A stretch of 64,000 bases of DNA from Azolla caroliniana (GCA_043228905.1 JBHGNT010000006.1:7626001-7690000), one strand, 5' to 3'. Counted from the first letter of the stretch, positions 23,437-36,904 are shown. The notes: generated by a model from the letters alone, not told the origin. Numbers and translations are program-made.

Positions 23437-26400
23437 GTGCCCATATATATACGAATGCAAATGCGAGTGGTGATAATAAGCACCATTTATTGAATTTCAT
23501 CGTGCAAGATGACAAAATGTATCATATCTTGGAAAAGAGAAGAAGATCAGAGCTGCACTGATGCATTGCATGTGCTGAATCCAAACATGAGGTTAAAAGG
23601 TTGGGTGGAACTAGACCAATATAACTGCATGTGTATTCAAGATATTCAATGGCATTGCTGGAGCCATATTGTAAGATATATTTGGAAATATAGAACAGTT
23701 GTGAGCCTCTGCAACATTGTGGTATTGTATCTTGGCAATGCATACTCATCTGAACTTGATATCCTGTCATTTAGACATTGCAATTCCATGGCCATGAGTA
23801 TTTACGTTAAGCTCTATGTCCTACTTTGGGGAGTTCATTTACATGTATGAATGGTCATCACGGGCCTTTGCTCGTTACAATATGAAACCCATTTAATCTT
23901 TTTAATTTTTGACTCTGCCATTTGTTTGTTTCTTTTTGTCTCATTTCTCATTACTGCTTATTGTATCATACTCATCCTAGGCTATGCTACACATGTTTTT
24001 ATGTTTATGCATTGCTTGTCCTTTAGTGGAATACAAATGTGCACCCAATCAGGCTGTATATATACAATCTAATATCTGCACATTTCTTGAATTTTATGTA
24101 TACACATACATAAAGATTGCTAAATGCAATACAATCCTACTACACTTCCTATTTTCCATGTGAACATCTTTTTCTTAGATTGTGTTTTCAATTTTCTGCC
24201 CTTTTTATTTTTTATTTCTATTGTCCATATATATTTGATTGTACTTCTCTATGTCTTTTTTGTTTTTTCTTTCCTTTACTTTTTGCTTGCATTTAAAAAA
24301 TAATAATTTAATCACGTGAGTATGTTTGAACTTTGTGATGATTTCCCTTCCCTCTGCAAACACAAAAAAGACAATCCTTCTATCCTGATGGGTTTGATTT
24401 TCGTTTAGGAATTACGAGTAGTAACATAGAGGCAATACATTGCAAAGCCTAGTTATTGTGGAAGTTTTACTTTCCAACACATCATTTTTAACCATCCATT
24501 GGTTCAGTGAAGGGACAAAGTTGCATTGAGAAATGGATCTCATGATTTCATCAATATTTGACATATCCATCACAAGTATGGCCCCAATGACTATCATCTC
24601 CATTATCCATTCTAATTTGGTTCCATTACTTGTTGTATGATCACCCAACCCACAACAATGCTGACAACATGCTCATCTGGATAACCGATATTGAGCACTA
24701 GGTAAAGGCTGAGGTTGTATATCATCGGGTTCAACCCTTACATGGTGGGGATTTGGCAATAATGTCATATATGCTTGTATTATTGGAAATGTAACGAGCG
24801 CTATGCTACTTGATTGGGAGAAGGAAACAATCAGATGTTGGTTATTTAACGTGGAAAAACCTCTCAGAGATAACAAAACCAAGTCCAAAAAATTATCCAT
24901 CATCAACAAATAAAAAAGTTACATGTCTTAATTCACAAACTAAAGTGCGAAATGAAACAAGAGTTAAGCTAACTCTTCTAATCATGAAACCCTACAAAAA
25001 CTCATTGCACGCCAGTGCCAACTGTGGTGCTGCCCAAGGTGTCAATGTTCAGTTGTTGTACCAAGGAGGTACTGATGGAAGAAACAAAACACGCTCTCAG
25101 GGTTCAGCTCTACACATCCTCTCTATTTTCCAGTTTTTTCCTCCCTTTTCACCTTAAAAAAAGAAAAAGAACAAATGTGACATTTGTTGACACTACAAAA
25201 GAAGCAAAATAAACATTTGGGTGTCCAAGGCCCATTCACACACGCAAAGTCACGCTGAAAGGTTTACTATACACTATTTCATTCAACTGCAACAGTAAAA
25301 ATTTCACAAGTGAAAACGTGAATCTGAATAATTTTCATATTTTAAACCACAAACATAGAATTTCACACTAATGAATAACCTTCGTAACGGTAGGCCCATG
25401 CGACATCCTCATCATTGGATGAGGGCTGTCCAAGAAGCAAGACCAATGAACCATCAACAAATACAACATTTCTTTATAGACAAACAACATATTCACAGCC
25501 CCAATGTAGAATATGTTGAGACTCATTTGACTGCATTTCCCGATTTTTCTCATAATTGATCTGAAAATACTCAGAATCAAAGGATTTGATGTAGGGAGTC
25601 ATTAAGTAATGCACAACTCAATACTCTGGACAGTTTTAGGCAAACATAACACTATTTACAAGATATTTGTTAAGAGACATTTCATTAATTATGTCAATTG
25701 ATCAAAATAAAGACAAATTTATTAATCAATGATGAATTACTTAATGAGCCAATTCATTAATCACGATAAGGAAAATGATCTATCAGCTATAAAGGTAAAT
25801 CAAATAAGTGAAGAGTACATGTAGAAATGGAGGCATCGTGATTAGTTTAATACCTTCTGAGAAACTCTTCCACTTGGTTGCACACATCTCAACATAAAAT
25901 TTTTCCCCTTTCGGCATGCAATACTCTCAATACTCATCTAGAATACTCTCAACACATTTTTCATATCCTCAATTCTCATCGAACATTACTTGGCTCATTT
26001 TCTCAAACTTCTCCAATACTATTTATTTATCAAGCATGTGAAATCAACAAAATCTGTTCTAAAAACGTTTGCAGTTCACTGCAAAAAACCATGATCATTT
26101 CTTATTAAGAAATTTTCAAACTTTTCCAGAGACAATAAAATACAGAAGTATTGCTGGGTAGGCAAACTCCATCCATTCTTTATCCTTTGATAGAAATCTT
26201 CACATTTTCACATAATCTTTTAATCGAAAAAAGGAAATGAGCATTCAACAAAACCTGCAATTTTATGGCTCACTTTGCTATTAAACTTTTACATCAATAT
26301 ATATAGTTCTCCAAACAACAGACCAAAGCAATGTCTAGACAATTTTTGCATTCTTTTTCTCTAAATTCAGTCAAGTTAAAACACTATAAATTGCCTAGAG

Positions 26401-26539
26401 TTGGCAATAACGACATTAAAAGGTAACCTTTCTCAAGCAGTATCTTTTTCTCTATTACAACCTTGATTGTGTCATGATACAAGTTTATACATGGGTTTTG
26501 TTTTTTGCTTTATGCCATGTATGAAAAGAAAAGAAAAAA
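23437..26539. other. 3' flank of two convergent genes, no further gene
   Basis: Probable 3' UTRs of the VAN3BP-like gene (from 23437) and HRD3A (to 26539), with AT-rich spacer between. A stretch near 24780-25200 carries AACGTGGAAAA, a word also found in the A2 LTRs, and may be a decayed Copia LTR, but I could not find its ends. No other coding pattern is visible. Confidence 0.5.
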
Positions 26540-29500
26540 TCATGGCAGTGGTGGGGGTGGCACAGCTTGAGCATGTAATCGCCGTTTCCGCAGATAGAGC
26601 ACAGTCATAAGGCAAACAAATAGAGTTGCCATTGTGATGTTTCCTTCATCAAGCAAAATATTCTTCAACCAGTCTCCAATTTGTGGCACCACTTCAGGTA
26701 AAGCATCCAATAGTTTAACCTGAATTTCATGAGCTTACACAATTAGCCATATATATATATGAAACTTTTGCGATTGAAAAAATATAAAAAAGCCAAATAT
26801 TGAAAAAGCCCTTAGACAACCGATAAAATTTAATATGTTTCTCTACAGACTTCTGTCATTGAAAATAGCTGTTCATATAAAAGATCTTAACTGACAAACG
26901 TTTTGATCAGTTTTCAATATAAACGTTTTGATCAGTTTTCAATATAAAAATATTGCAGAAAATTTACCAAAACGCCATCCAACTTTTGAAATTTACCAGA
27001 AACATATGTACAAAACAGTTAATGGGATATCAGTGATCAAGAATTAAACTAGTTGGATTTTGGAGAAACTGAGAATTTTAATTCAAGCACAGAGGAATAC
27101 ACTGCTGATTAGTAACAAATTGGACAATATTGGGATAATTCATTACAATTAGAGGAGATTATGAGGCGGTAACTATTGCACTCAGAAATTAAGAGGTCAT
27201 AAATTGCAAATTAAAGGAGATTAAAACGTGAGTGAACCCAAAATCCTCAAAAAGCAAAGCAAACATGAGAAACTACACGAAACTCTGTAGAGACTTGGAG
27301 CAAAAGAAAACAAAGAAGGAAAGTTATCATCTCCAACATTTAGATGGATGTTTTGGGTATTTCATGGAGTATTGATATTATTCGTTAATAATTAAAAGTA
27401 GCTTACCAAAATGTTATCTTTATAATTTTGCCGCAACCAGAGCCCAGTGAGAGCAAGATACACTGGCAACGCTGCAGATGGGTTGGTCTGAACGGCTTCG
27501 TCGTAGTATCTCTTGGCAAGGTGAAAATCCCTAGGAAGGCCTTCACCATGCTCATGCATGTATCCTAGATTAAATATCGCTTGTGCATTTGCTTGTAAAC
27601 GGGCATGCTTATATGCACCCGCAGCACGTTCCCAATCTCTCTCTGTTCCCTGTAAAAGCAAACCATTATACAACGAGAATTAACAATTGATAGATGAGAT
27701 GGAATTTGGCAGATAATGGAATTCGAAACAAATAATTAAGGCACAATTTTAGAAAACAAATCCTCCTAAAACATAGGAGTTATAGACACTTCGCAATTTA
27801 TGTGAAAAAGCCCAAGGCGATGTACTTCCACTTATTTACTTACATATTGGTGAATTATGAACTGATAAGTAATATAGATATTGAAACAGAGGAATCTGTG
27901 CAAAATTAATTATGAAATGCTACGAAATGTGAACTCCTTATTTCAGCCTTTACAAACCCATAAAACAAAATACTGCCTACAGAGAATAAGTTCTAAATAT
28001 CAATTTTGAAACGTCACATGTATCTTGCTGATTCTAAAACACCAGGTGTTAGAAATGTTAATAAGCATACCCGACCATAATAATAAGCATCTCCAATAAG
28101 AAGTGCTGCATCATCATTCCCCTGTTCAGAGGCATGCCACCAGAGAGTATGAGCTCTTCGGTAACGCTCTGCAGTTTCGCAGAAGCCAGACTGCCCTAGA
28201 CAATATTCCTCTTCATGATACCTCTCTAAAATCCATGCAGCATTACTTTGTGCGATCTCATAACCAAGGTCAGCTGCTCTGGAGTATAAAAGCAATGCTT
28301 TCCCTATCTCCCCTTTCAAATAGCTTTCCAACGCCCACCTCATAAGTGAACCCCATGGACCTCTTTCAGCAACCATTTTATACAACATTGTCGCCTGCAA
28401 AACATGACTCTCAATTAATCATAGATGGAACTAATATGTGCATGCAAGTCTTATGAATAAACCAGAACCACAAACTAATCACATTTGATTGTGTTAGATT
28501 ACAGTTATTATCATCATTAGTACAAATATGGACAAAAATAGAAGTGTATGCATATGTTCAAGACAACAATAATTGCTCATATTATCATCATATATTTGAT
28601 GGTTAATTATGAGGAATTTGTCAAGTTATTACTTGCATACATAAATTTCTATCTAAATAACATGTGTGGTTGTCCATGCAATCCATTCCTAGATCACCTC
28701 TATGAACTTGAACAAGGAGTAAAATAAACTAACCATTGCTAAGTCTTTTGGCACACCCATGCCCTTCTGGAACAACTTGGCTAATTGATAAAAAGCCTTG
28801 GGATGTCCAGCATTTGCAGCATTCACAAGATGTTTGCTTGCTGCTTTAATGTCTCTTTTGACTCCTTTGCCTTTCAGATATAATACCCCCAAGTTGTAGA
28901 GTCCATCTGGATCATTGTGTTCTGCTGCCTTTTTGAAATAATCTCTAGCCTGTGCACAATTTCCTTAAATATGAGCATGTACTTCATATTTTCACTCACC
29001 TCAAAGACATGAATAGTTAAACAGAAGCTTTATGAATACGTTTCAGAGGGTGACAACTTCTACTTCTGCAACATCACTAATGATTGGCGCAGAATTGTAG
29101 AGTGGTTCACAAGGATACAAATATTAATTTCACTCCACTGGATAGACTGAATAAGTAAATTATGTTCAATTTTCCTCAAACTAAATTCCACAGTTTAATA
29201 TTCAGTGTAGAAGCTCCACGTGATGTAATCGATTGTGCTATGAGGATGAATCATCGTAAAAAACAGCAAGTTCATTTGATGAGGAAGAAAATGGAAAAAA
29301 AATCTTCTTGGAGATGATAAGGAGAGTATAAAGTGAGGGATGCCATTTTCCACCCAGAAAATCATTAGGATATATGTTAGGAACCCTGTTTCAGCACATA
29401 CAAAGTTTTGTTCAGGCTGGAATTATGAGATCTTCCAAGTCATATTGCTCACAACATTCTAACATGCTAAAGTCATGAAGAACCAGCCAGTGTTCTGCTA

Positions 29501-32500
29501 CAAGTGCTAGAGAATCGTGTGAATTGAAAGGAGAGGGATGACTTATTTTTCACATAAGAGTGGGTGTTTCATCTGCAGGATGTAATTATGAGACCTTCCA
29601 GCCATAGATTGACATATCCGCATTCGTGGAGGTTACCGTACGAATGCATGAAAAAATATTCGTAAAAAAGAAGAAGAGTTCATAAAGTCCCTACTTTTTT
29701 GTTTCTTAGATTGTATCATATATCATATAAGTTATAACAAAGAGGACTTTGACAATAAAAAGGGGATATTTTACTTCACATTAAAAAGGAGACTTATACT
29801 AATAATATTTTTATAATAGATGTAAAACTTAAAAGTATTTGTTTTTTTTAATAAATAAATAAGGTTCATTAATTCCCCACTTTTTACTCTCCCACAAAAT
29901 TTGATATTTTTATCTGTCATTAAAAATGGGACCTCACACTAATAATATTTTTATAATAGGTATAAAACTTAAAAGTATTTGTTTTATTTTTAATAAATAA
30001 AGTAAAATAAATAAATAAATAAAAGGTTCATTAATTCCCCACTTTTTACTCTCCCACAAAATTTGATATTTTTATCTGACATTAAAAAAGGCACCTCACA
30101 CTAATAATATTTTTATAATAGATGTAAAAATATTTGTTTTTTTAATAATAAATAATAAATAAATAAACGAATGGTTCTGTAATATTTTTGGGGTCATTTT
30201 ATATTCTCGAATATTACAGATGGTGAATACCATGAATATCACGCTTGGGTCAATCTATGCTTCGAACTCATAATGCTTACGACATTCTAAAATGCTGAAG
30301 TCATGAAGAAGTCAGCTAGCATTCTGCTACCAGTGCTAGAGAATCATGTGAATTGAAAAGAGAGGGATGACCAACATATATGCATGTATAGACAAAGAAG
30401 AGGAGACTCAGCCATACAGCAGGCTGGCATGCAGAAAATGCATTATCAGCAATCTACAAAGTGTAGACAGGAGTCCAGCTGAGGTGGGAGTGTGTTCGCT
30501 CGTAGATGCAGTGCAAACCAAAAATGTCCCCGATAAGATCCTACATTGCATCAAGCAGATTTCAATTATTTGTAATTTCTCACTTCAAGGCAGATGAGGC
30601 TCTGAGATCAGTAAATTCTCCCTCTGGAAAAATCAGATCCATGATGTTTTGATTCAAAGGCGTCTGTGGAAACTCGTCAGCAGAACATGACTAGCCTACA
30701 TGGATGAAGAAGACTGAAAGGAACGAATCAACTAGCTAATTAGCAGGTAGTGTCCACTTCTCAGTGTTGGATTGTAAAAAACCCAAAGCACCTATGGAAC
30801 AAGCTGCTTTTGACCCAGCTCGTGGGACACATTTTGAACAGTGCTAACAAGTGCACCCAGTCGCATACTTTCATACACTGATGCATGTGGTGCACTTCTG
30901 AGCAAGGAAATCCAATGAAGTTCTATGGTGGGTGGAGAGGCAGATAACATGTGGGACTCATGGGGAAGTACCCAAAGCAAGGGCCATTTTCAGGACTGTT
31001 GCAACCCCCGAAATGGAGATAGGAACTCTAATGATGAGCATCAAGACAAACACCAGCACTAAAAATGACGAGTGAAGAAAAAAATGCCCACTGAAAGGCC
31101 AACTGCAAGAAGGAAGCAGAGAACCTCAGCTTCATGGCTGGGAACATCATCTTAGTCAAGATGTTATCATATCAATGGCATTCTTCCATGTTTATCCACA
31201 CATAGAGAGGATGACATCTTAACCATCCAGTCTGGCAACTCTCACCCCAATGTTCGATAATGTAAGAATTGGCGGAAGGAAAGGACTTCATGCTCGAGGA
31301 AATTTTCAATGTCCCTGAACTAAAAAGAGTTAGATATCGGTAGGAAGATTGGACGAGATCAAACAAGGTGGTGTTTTTGAAGCAGACATTCAAAAAACTC
31401 AAGGGAAACCTAGTTACTTTCAAGAGGTGACAAATACACTTACCTGTATCTGCTTTATGTAACTAAAAAGGAGTACCGGTTACTTACCACTGAGCACTCC
31501 ATTACTGCAATATAGCATGGCTGGTTGGGTCAGTCTATGGCTATCTACCAGCCTTGTCCATTTCCAATTTTCAGTTCTCTGAACACTCCCCTACGGAAAG
31601 CAAAAAGTAGGAATGTCCACGACACGCACGTACAATCTGCAATTAATCCACTTGACCGAAGGCAGAGCACTATACTTCTGAACACTTCGCTACAGAAAGC
31701 AAAAAGTAGGAATGTCCACAACACGCACGTACAATCTGCAATTAATCCACTTGACCGAAGGCAGAGCACTATACTTTCTAATCTTCATTGATGATGCCAC
31801 CAGGAAAGTGTGGCAGAAGCCCTTGAAGAGCATGGATGAAGTTTTCCCAACTTTCAAGGAGTTGTGAAGACAGAGAAAGGAATGAAGCTGAAGGCTCTAC
31901 AATCGGATAAGTAAGGAGGACACCCTTTTCCATGAGCCTCAGAAGTTTTGCAAAGACCAAGATATCTGCAGAGCACCTATTTCCCACATACATTCAAAAT
32001 AGCAGGACTGAAAGGATGAATCAAACTATCCAAGGGTGGATAGTGCCAATGCTTCAGCAGGCTAGCCTGAACCATGAGTTTGGGGCGAAAGAAATGTTGA
32101 CTGATGTTTACGTCATAAACATCATCAATCTCTCTTCTTGAAACAAATCAAAGCGTCTGAAGGTAGCATAAGAACTCTGGAGCGGGCAGGCTCTACATTA
32201 TAGAGATTTACAAGCATTTGGTTACAAGGCATATATATTCATGTGCCTAAGGAACTGCATCAAAAGCTGAATCCAAAATCGAGGAAATGCTTTTTCCTCA
32301 AGTTTGGGCATTAATTATGGGACTGGACAATGATCAGGTGCAATAACGCGGTCTCTTGCAAAGAAAAATGCATCATTAGCCAATCAAAGAGGTGGAATAC
32401 AAAGGGACATATCTGTAGATTACCGTGTCCTAGGATCGAGATCTTTTACTTCAGATGGGAGTAATCGGAATATAGTGAATGCGGAGGATGATTCGAAGGT

Positions 32501-35500
32501 AGAAGTAGAGTGAAGGCCACATGAGAATGAAGTCAGTGGGACCTGAAGCACAGATGAACGGACAAGTGGATTTATGTTCGCTAATGCTGATATCAGCGGA
32601 TGTCGGAGGACCCTAACATCCCAATGGATCGCAGCAAATAGCAACCATATCGAGCTAAAGGGTTTATGGAGAAACCTGAAACTCGACCTCTCAGACCGAC
32701 AATCATGCCCTGTGAGAAAAGCCGTTAATAGCAGCAGCGGAACAATTGTTGGAACAAAATAGACACAGCCAAGATATGAGAAGGCTGTTAGACAGCAGTA
32801 GAAAAAATGGTTACAAAGAGTAGAGACAGCCAAAGAGTAGAGCAGAGCTTGTTTCAAGAAAGTCATAGTTACTGCCACAGTTTACCCGTGCTTGGTTGAA
32901 TTTCTTCACTGCCCAGCTGTTTCAACAACAGAAGCAGAATATGTCACAGACAGCTCAGCATGCAAAGAAGTTGGTTGCAGATATGTGAGCAATTCAATGA
33001 AGTGTGATCTTTCACAGCAACAGCCGAAGTGCAATCACAGTGGCAAAAATTCCAGTTTTTCGAGCAAAGAAAAAACATCTTGATGTATATCACAACTTCA
33101 TTCAAGATTACATGTAGAAGAACTGTATCATTCTGGAGCAAGATGCATAAGATGGACAAGACCACGGACGCACTGACAAAGGCTCTATTTGTGAGCTGCT
33201 TTTGCCATTACTGCAGAGTGATGTCGATTAGAGACCCATTATAGTCTCTGCAACATACCCTCTAGGTGTGAGATGGGAAATATATATACCATTCTATTTA
33301 AATTAGTATTACTAAGATGCAGTGTTAATCCACCAACAAATGTAACTAGTTAGTACTATCCCAGCCAGTTGGCCTTTGGTGGGAGATTGTTGTAATAAAT
33401 GTGCATTGAGTAGATGGAAAGCCCATTTTGACCTGCCAGTGTAAACTCACCAACCTACTTATAAAAAGATGTTAACTAGGGCTTAGAGGGGTGACTGATC
33501 TTGTGGTGCTTTGTAGCTGTGAACGCACAGCACATATCTCTGTGTATTATCTTTGGTTTCCCCTCTCTTTGGTCTACTGCTTCAGTGGGTCCTTTATTGT
33601 TGGCCTTCTGCTTAGTTCCTGCCATCAACAGAAACTATCCACTAACTTGCAGGCTGCCGAACACAATACAAAATGTAAATGAGAGTTATGGGAATGACCA
33701 CTCAACCTGTGACTGGTTAAAACCGAGACAAAAAAAAGAAGCCCTTCTGAATTCAGTAAGGCAATGTCTTGACATCATTCCGAAGTTTGGTATACAAGGA
33801 ATACCAAGGACCATGTTGAGCATTGATGGTGTGTTACATGTTGCCAGGAATCAGAAACCAGACACTTCTTTTTAAAATACAAGTTAATTGACATTGCTGC
33901 AGTTACTACAACTGCAATTAAACACATGACGATTTGTGAATGGATTTGGGATTTCTAGAGCACACACAAGCATATGTGCAACAACATGATTATGTCAGCT
34001 GCTTCATATTTCAGAGTGAGATGGAAATATAGAGGTGTATGATGTTGTTAATGAACTAAAGGCAGCCAAGAAGTAAACGAGAGCAATAAAAAAATCTCAT
34101 GAACAGTGAACGTCATGTGAATTGATAAAGTGAGGGATATCCACATATGTTAAAGAGGAGAAACAGAAAACGATAAGCATAAAATCAACTAATCCTTCGT
34201 TCAAATGACAAATCCAAATTCGATGTACCTTAGTATAATTTCTCTTTTCTACACCCTGGCCTTTTACGTACAAGTATCCAATGCCATTATATGCAGAGTA
34301 TCGCTTGTTTCTCAATGCTGCCTGGAACCATTCAAGGGCTCTCGTGAAATTTCTCTCAACTCCATGGCCCCTTGCAAAAATTTCTCCAACAAACTCCATT
34401 GCTGTTGAATCCCCCTTCTCCACTGCCTTAAGAAACCAGTCCAAGGCCTTGGCATCATCTCGCCGCACTCCTCGTAAACCAGAGTAATAGAAAATACCCA
34501 CTTTGAACATGGCTGCTGCATTTCCTTTCCGCGCTTGATATTCTAGAATTTGAAAATCATCATCTTCTTCACCTCGGAATCTTCTCAATGCCTCTTTGTT
34601 TTCTTCTAATCCATCATTTAGAGGAACTGGTTCTACCAATGGGCTGTCAATTGAGCTTGAAAAACTTGCCACAGCTGTTCCTGCAAGCTCTGCATACAAT
34701 GCTACTGCCTCTTCATTCATCTGGATGAAACAAATTGGAAAAGTAATGTAACCGTTGCAGAGATTTATAGAAAAAGAAAATTCTTACTATCAACATTATG
34801 TGCTCTTTTAATGTGAACGAAATCACTTGTGAGAACTCAATTCGTAGTGTCTACAAACATTCTGACAAAAGAATATCGAATAAAAATTTCTGCAATCAGA
34901 AAATTGAGAGCTTGATGCTTTCAAGCATAAATATGGAAATTTCAAAACTACTCATTCTTCCACACAATATGCCAGATAACTAATTGAAAACTATGCTTCC
35001 AATCACACACAAAAATTCCTTGAATTCATCTGGATTAAACAAATTAGAAAAGTAATGTAACCGTTGCAGCGATTTATAGAAAAAAGAAAATTCTTAATAT
35101 CAACATTATGTGCTCTTTTAATATGAACGACATCACTTGTGAGAACTCAATTCATAGTGGCTAAAAACATTCTGACAAAGGAATATCGGATAAGAATTTC
35201 CACAATCAGCAAATTGAGAGCATGATGCTTTCAAGCATAAATATGGAAATTTCAAAACTACACATTCTTCCACACACTATGCCAGATAACTAATTGAAAA
35301 CTATGCTTCCCATCACACAAAAAAAATCCTTAAATTTGAATTGCAAATCTAAGATAATAAATGAAATTAGCTGTATTGCACCAGGTGCCAAGTAATTGAG
35401 CAAGATAAACCATAGGTAGATATTATTCTTACAGTTCTAATTCAATGTCACCCACATAGCTAAATTGTAAACTATATTAAAAATATGCTTTGAACTACAA

Positions 35501-36743
35501 AAGATAGAAAATCCCTTGGGGTGTGAATTGCGGAACTATGGTGTTAAACAAAATCTATATTATGTCTTATGCTGCCAATTTTATGGTTTAAATTGTTTGG
35601 CTTGAAGATTTCTTAAATAAATCGATTTAAATTTTGAGGATCTCTTAAATTGTTTGATTTAGGTTTGAGGGTCTCTTAAATGGTTCAGATCAAACAGTTT
35701 GGCAGTTTGATTTGGTTTCGTTTAGGCTACAGTTCTCTTAATCACTTTAAGCAAATCAAATCATTGCCGATGGTCTATGACTAATAACGGTACACCTTAT
35801 GCTAGCAAGCATAAAACAAAATAAACCATATTTATGGATCCTTATTCCCCACTCATGCCAGCATAAATCAGAAACTACATTGAAATATACGCTTTCAACC
35901 ATGAAACTATGGAAATTTCCACATAGCTTTCAAAATTATGGCTTCTTCTTTCACGTAACTTTATGGCAATTTTTGCAATAGTAGTAAAATAGGATAACCA
36001 TACATGACTATAATACTGTGTTTGATGCTTTCTATCAATAAAATAGGAAAAAAAATGAATAATGACAAACCAGAGAATAATGGAGAAAGAAATACCTGTT
36101 GGCGAAAGTATCCATAAGCAAGAGCGAGTTTGGATTGGAAATTCCCACTTTCAGCAGCAAATGAATGATAAAGAAAAGCTTTTGAATCACTATGTTCAAC
36201 ACCAATTCCATTCCCATATAAAAATGCCAATGTAGATTGAGCATGAGCATGCCCTTCTTCAGCAGCTTTTCTAAATTGAGAAACCGCAGCAGATAAAGTA
36301 TCTGGGTCGCCATAGGTAGCCGCATCAAGCATCTTTCTCACCCCTTCTATATACAACAAATCTTCTGATACAGTCGAAGGAGAAGAAGAAGAAGACATAT
36401 CTGAATCTCTTTTTTCTTCGATCTCACCATAGTCTTCTGCTATGGTTTTCCACGAGCCAGGGTCCAGATCTTCAGGGTTCAGATCATCAAAATCACTGAA
36501 ATCTTCTTCTTCTTCTTGTTCGTGTTCCAATACTGAGGATTCTTTTTCTTCTGATGAGTGAAGGAGGAGTGATTCTGTGTTGATGAGTTTCTCTTGGTTC
36601 GGAGATCGTTTTGTTGCTTGGTCATCTGCGAAGATGAGAACAAGTTTCTTCTGTCCTTTTCGAGCTGCTGCAAAGGAGGGGGGTATGGAGATGGAGAGGA
36701 AGAGGAGAAGGAAAAGCAGGCGCTTCAGAACGAGATCTACCAT
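26540..36743 (-). CDS. HRD3A: HRD3A/SEL1L-type ERAD component (Sel1-repeat ER membrane protein)
   Basis: Six exons, all joined in phase 0: 36743-36096, 34720-34229, 28949-28734, 28394-28071, 27649-27407, 26719-26540; 700 residues (Arabidopsis HRD3A is about 680). An N-terminal hydrophobic signal peptide (about 1-25) is followed by an acidic Glu/Ser-rich segment. A long series of Sel1 repeats runs from about 140 to 630, with motifs such as [45 protein letters not shown] and [15 protein letters not shown]-terminal transmembrane helix (about 669-684) ends in a short RKRR tail. HRD3 recruits misfolded glycoproteins to the HRD1 ubiquitin ligase in the ER membrane. Introns 1 and 2 are large (1.4 and 5.3 kb) and the latter holds a Copia relic. 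No stop or frameshift seen: the gene looks functional. Confidence 0.94.
26896..26946. repeat. short tandem duplication in HRD3A intron 5
   Basis: Two adjacent copies of an AT-rich unit of about 24 bp containing ACGTTTTGATCAGTTTTCAA. No coding or splice signal is affected. Confidence 0.8.
29450..30372. repeat. dispersed direct repeat in HRD3A intron 2
   Basis: About 95 bp at 29450-29545 recurs with some 85-90% identity (judged by eye) at 30278-30372, sharing GCTAGAGAATC and AGAGGGATGAC. The AT-rich tandem array 29784-30190 lies between. May represent the ends of an old insertion or a local duplication. Confidence 0.65.
29784..30190. repeat. AT-rich tandem array, unit about 135-165 bp
   Basis: Nearly three units, each with ACTAATAATATTTTTATAAT, a TTTGTTTT/AATAAATA stretch and CCCCACTTTTTACTCTCCCA. 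Units start near 29784, 29919 and 30082; the third is incomplete. It lies in HRD3A intron 2. Confidence 0.85.
31578..31775 (+). repeat. 99-bp tandem duplication inside Copia E
   Basis: Two head-to-tail copies (31578-31676 and 31677-31775) with very few differences, both containing GCAAAAAGTAGGAATGTCCA. The unit is exactly 33 codons, so the reading frame is kept. It lies just upstream of the integrase core. Confidence 0.92.
33388..33630 (+). repeat. 3' LTR of Copia relic E
   Basis: 243 bp, starting TGTTGTAATAAATG after a purine-rich tract and ending GCCATCAACA. Start and end follow the TG...CA rule and position after RNase H, but no partner LTR is available to confirm the borders. Confidence 0.6.
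34716..35333. repeat. 309-bp tandem duplication covering the HRD3A exon 2 splice acceptor
   Basis: 34716-35024 and 35025-35333 are diverged tandem copies with a period of 309 bp. The unit includes the 3' splice site of intron 1: the used acceptor reads TTTGTTTCATCCAG before ATGAATG (exon 2 starts at 34720), and the copy reads TTTGTTTAATCCAG before ATGAATTC at 35029. Splicing at the copy would meet a stop codon within about nine codons, so it would be a decoy. Confidence 0.88.
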
Positions 36744-36839
36744 CGCAACTCTCTCTCTGTCTCTCTCTTCTGTTCTTCTTCTTCTTCTTCTTCTCCACCT
36801 CCTCCTGCTTCGTTCTCGTGGACAAAAATACACTCTTGT

Positions 36840-36879
36840 CCGACGTGGCATCCCCTTCCTCTATTATCCGACGTGGCAT
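36840..36879 (-). promoter_or_regulatory. proximal ACGT elements of the HRD3A promoter
   Basis: Two copies of CCGACGTGGCAT on the plus strand (36840-36851 and 36868-36879), i.e. ATGCCACGTCGG in the HRD3A sense, 97-136 bp upstream of the ATG. CCACGTC is the core bound by plant bZIP factors, including the ER-stress regulators bZIP28/bZIP60. HRD3A is an ER quality-control gene, so a UPR role is plausible; binding is inferred only. Confidence 0.55.
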
Positions 36880-36904
36880 TCTCCTCTTGTTCCTCTACTC
36901 TCTC

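Larger units (their letters stand above)
31180..33630 (+). pseudogene. Copia relic 'E' in HRD3A intron 2 (antisense to HRD3A)
   Basis: Decayed plus-strand Copia fragments in the correct order: protease/pre-integrase ([12 protein letters not shown] near 31290), integrase ([15 protein letters not shown] near 31785, then [12 protein letters not shown] near 32010), a degraded RT region, RNase H ([16 protein letters not shown] near 32920) and the closing [13 protein letters not shown] near 33150. A polypurine-like GGTGGGAGAT (33377-33387) precedes the 3' LTR. No 5' LTR or primer site was recognised. Many stops and frameshifts: not functional. Confidence 0.82.

Noticed and set aside
24780-25215. 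Possible decayed Copia LTR carrying AACGTGGAAAA
   Set aside because: Neither TG/CA ends nor a target duplication could be located; kept only as a note in the intergenic entry.
29784-30190. Repeat array considered as CRISPR-like or centromeric satellite
   Set aside because: Fewer than three long AT-rich units in a plant intron, with no spacers; an ordinary local tandem repeat.
35755-35775. CATTGCCGATGG in HRD3A intron 1 resembles the end of the hAT MITE
   Set aside because: Only about 12 bases match, and no partner terminus or 8-bp duplication was found.
36577-36904. Upstream extension of the LINE frame over HRD3A exon 1
   Set aside because: Antisense to a conserved coding exon with signal peptide; low-complexity Arg/Leu-rich translation.
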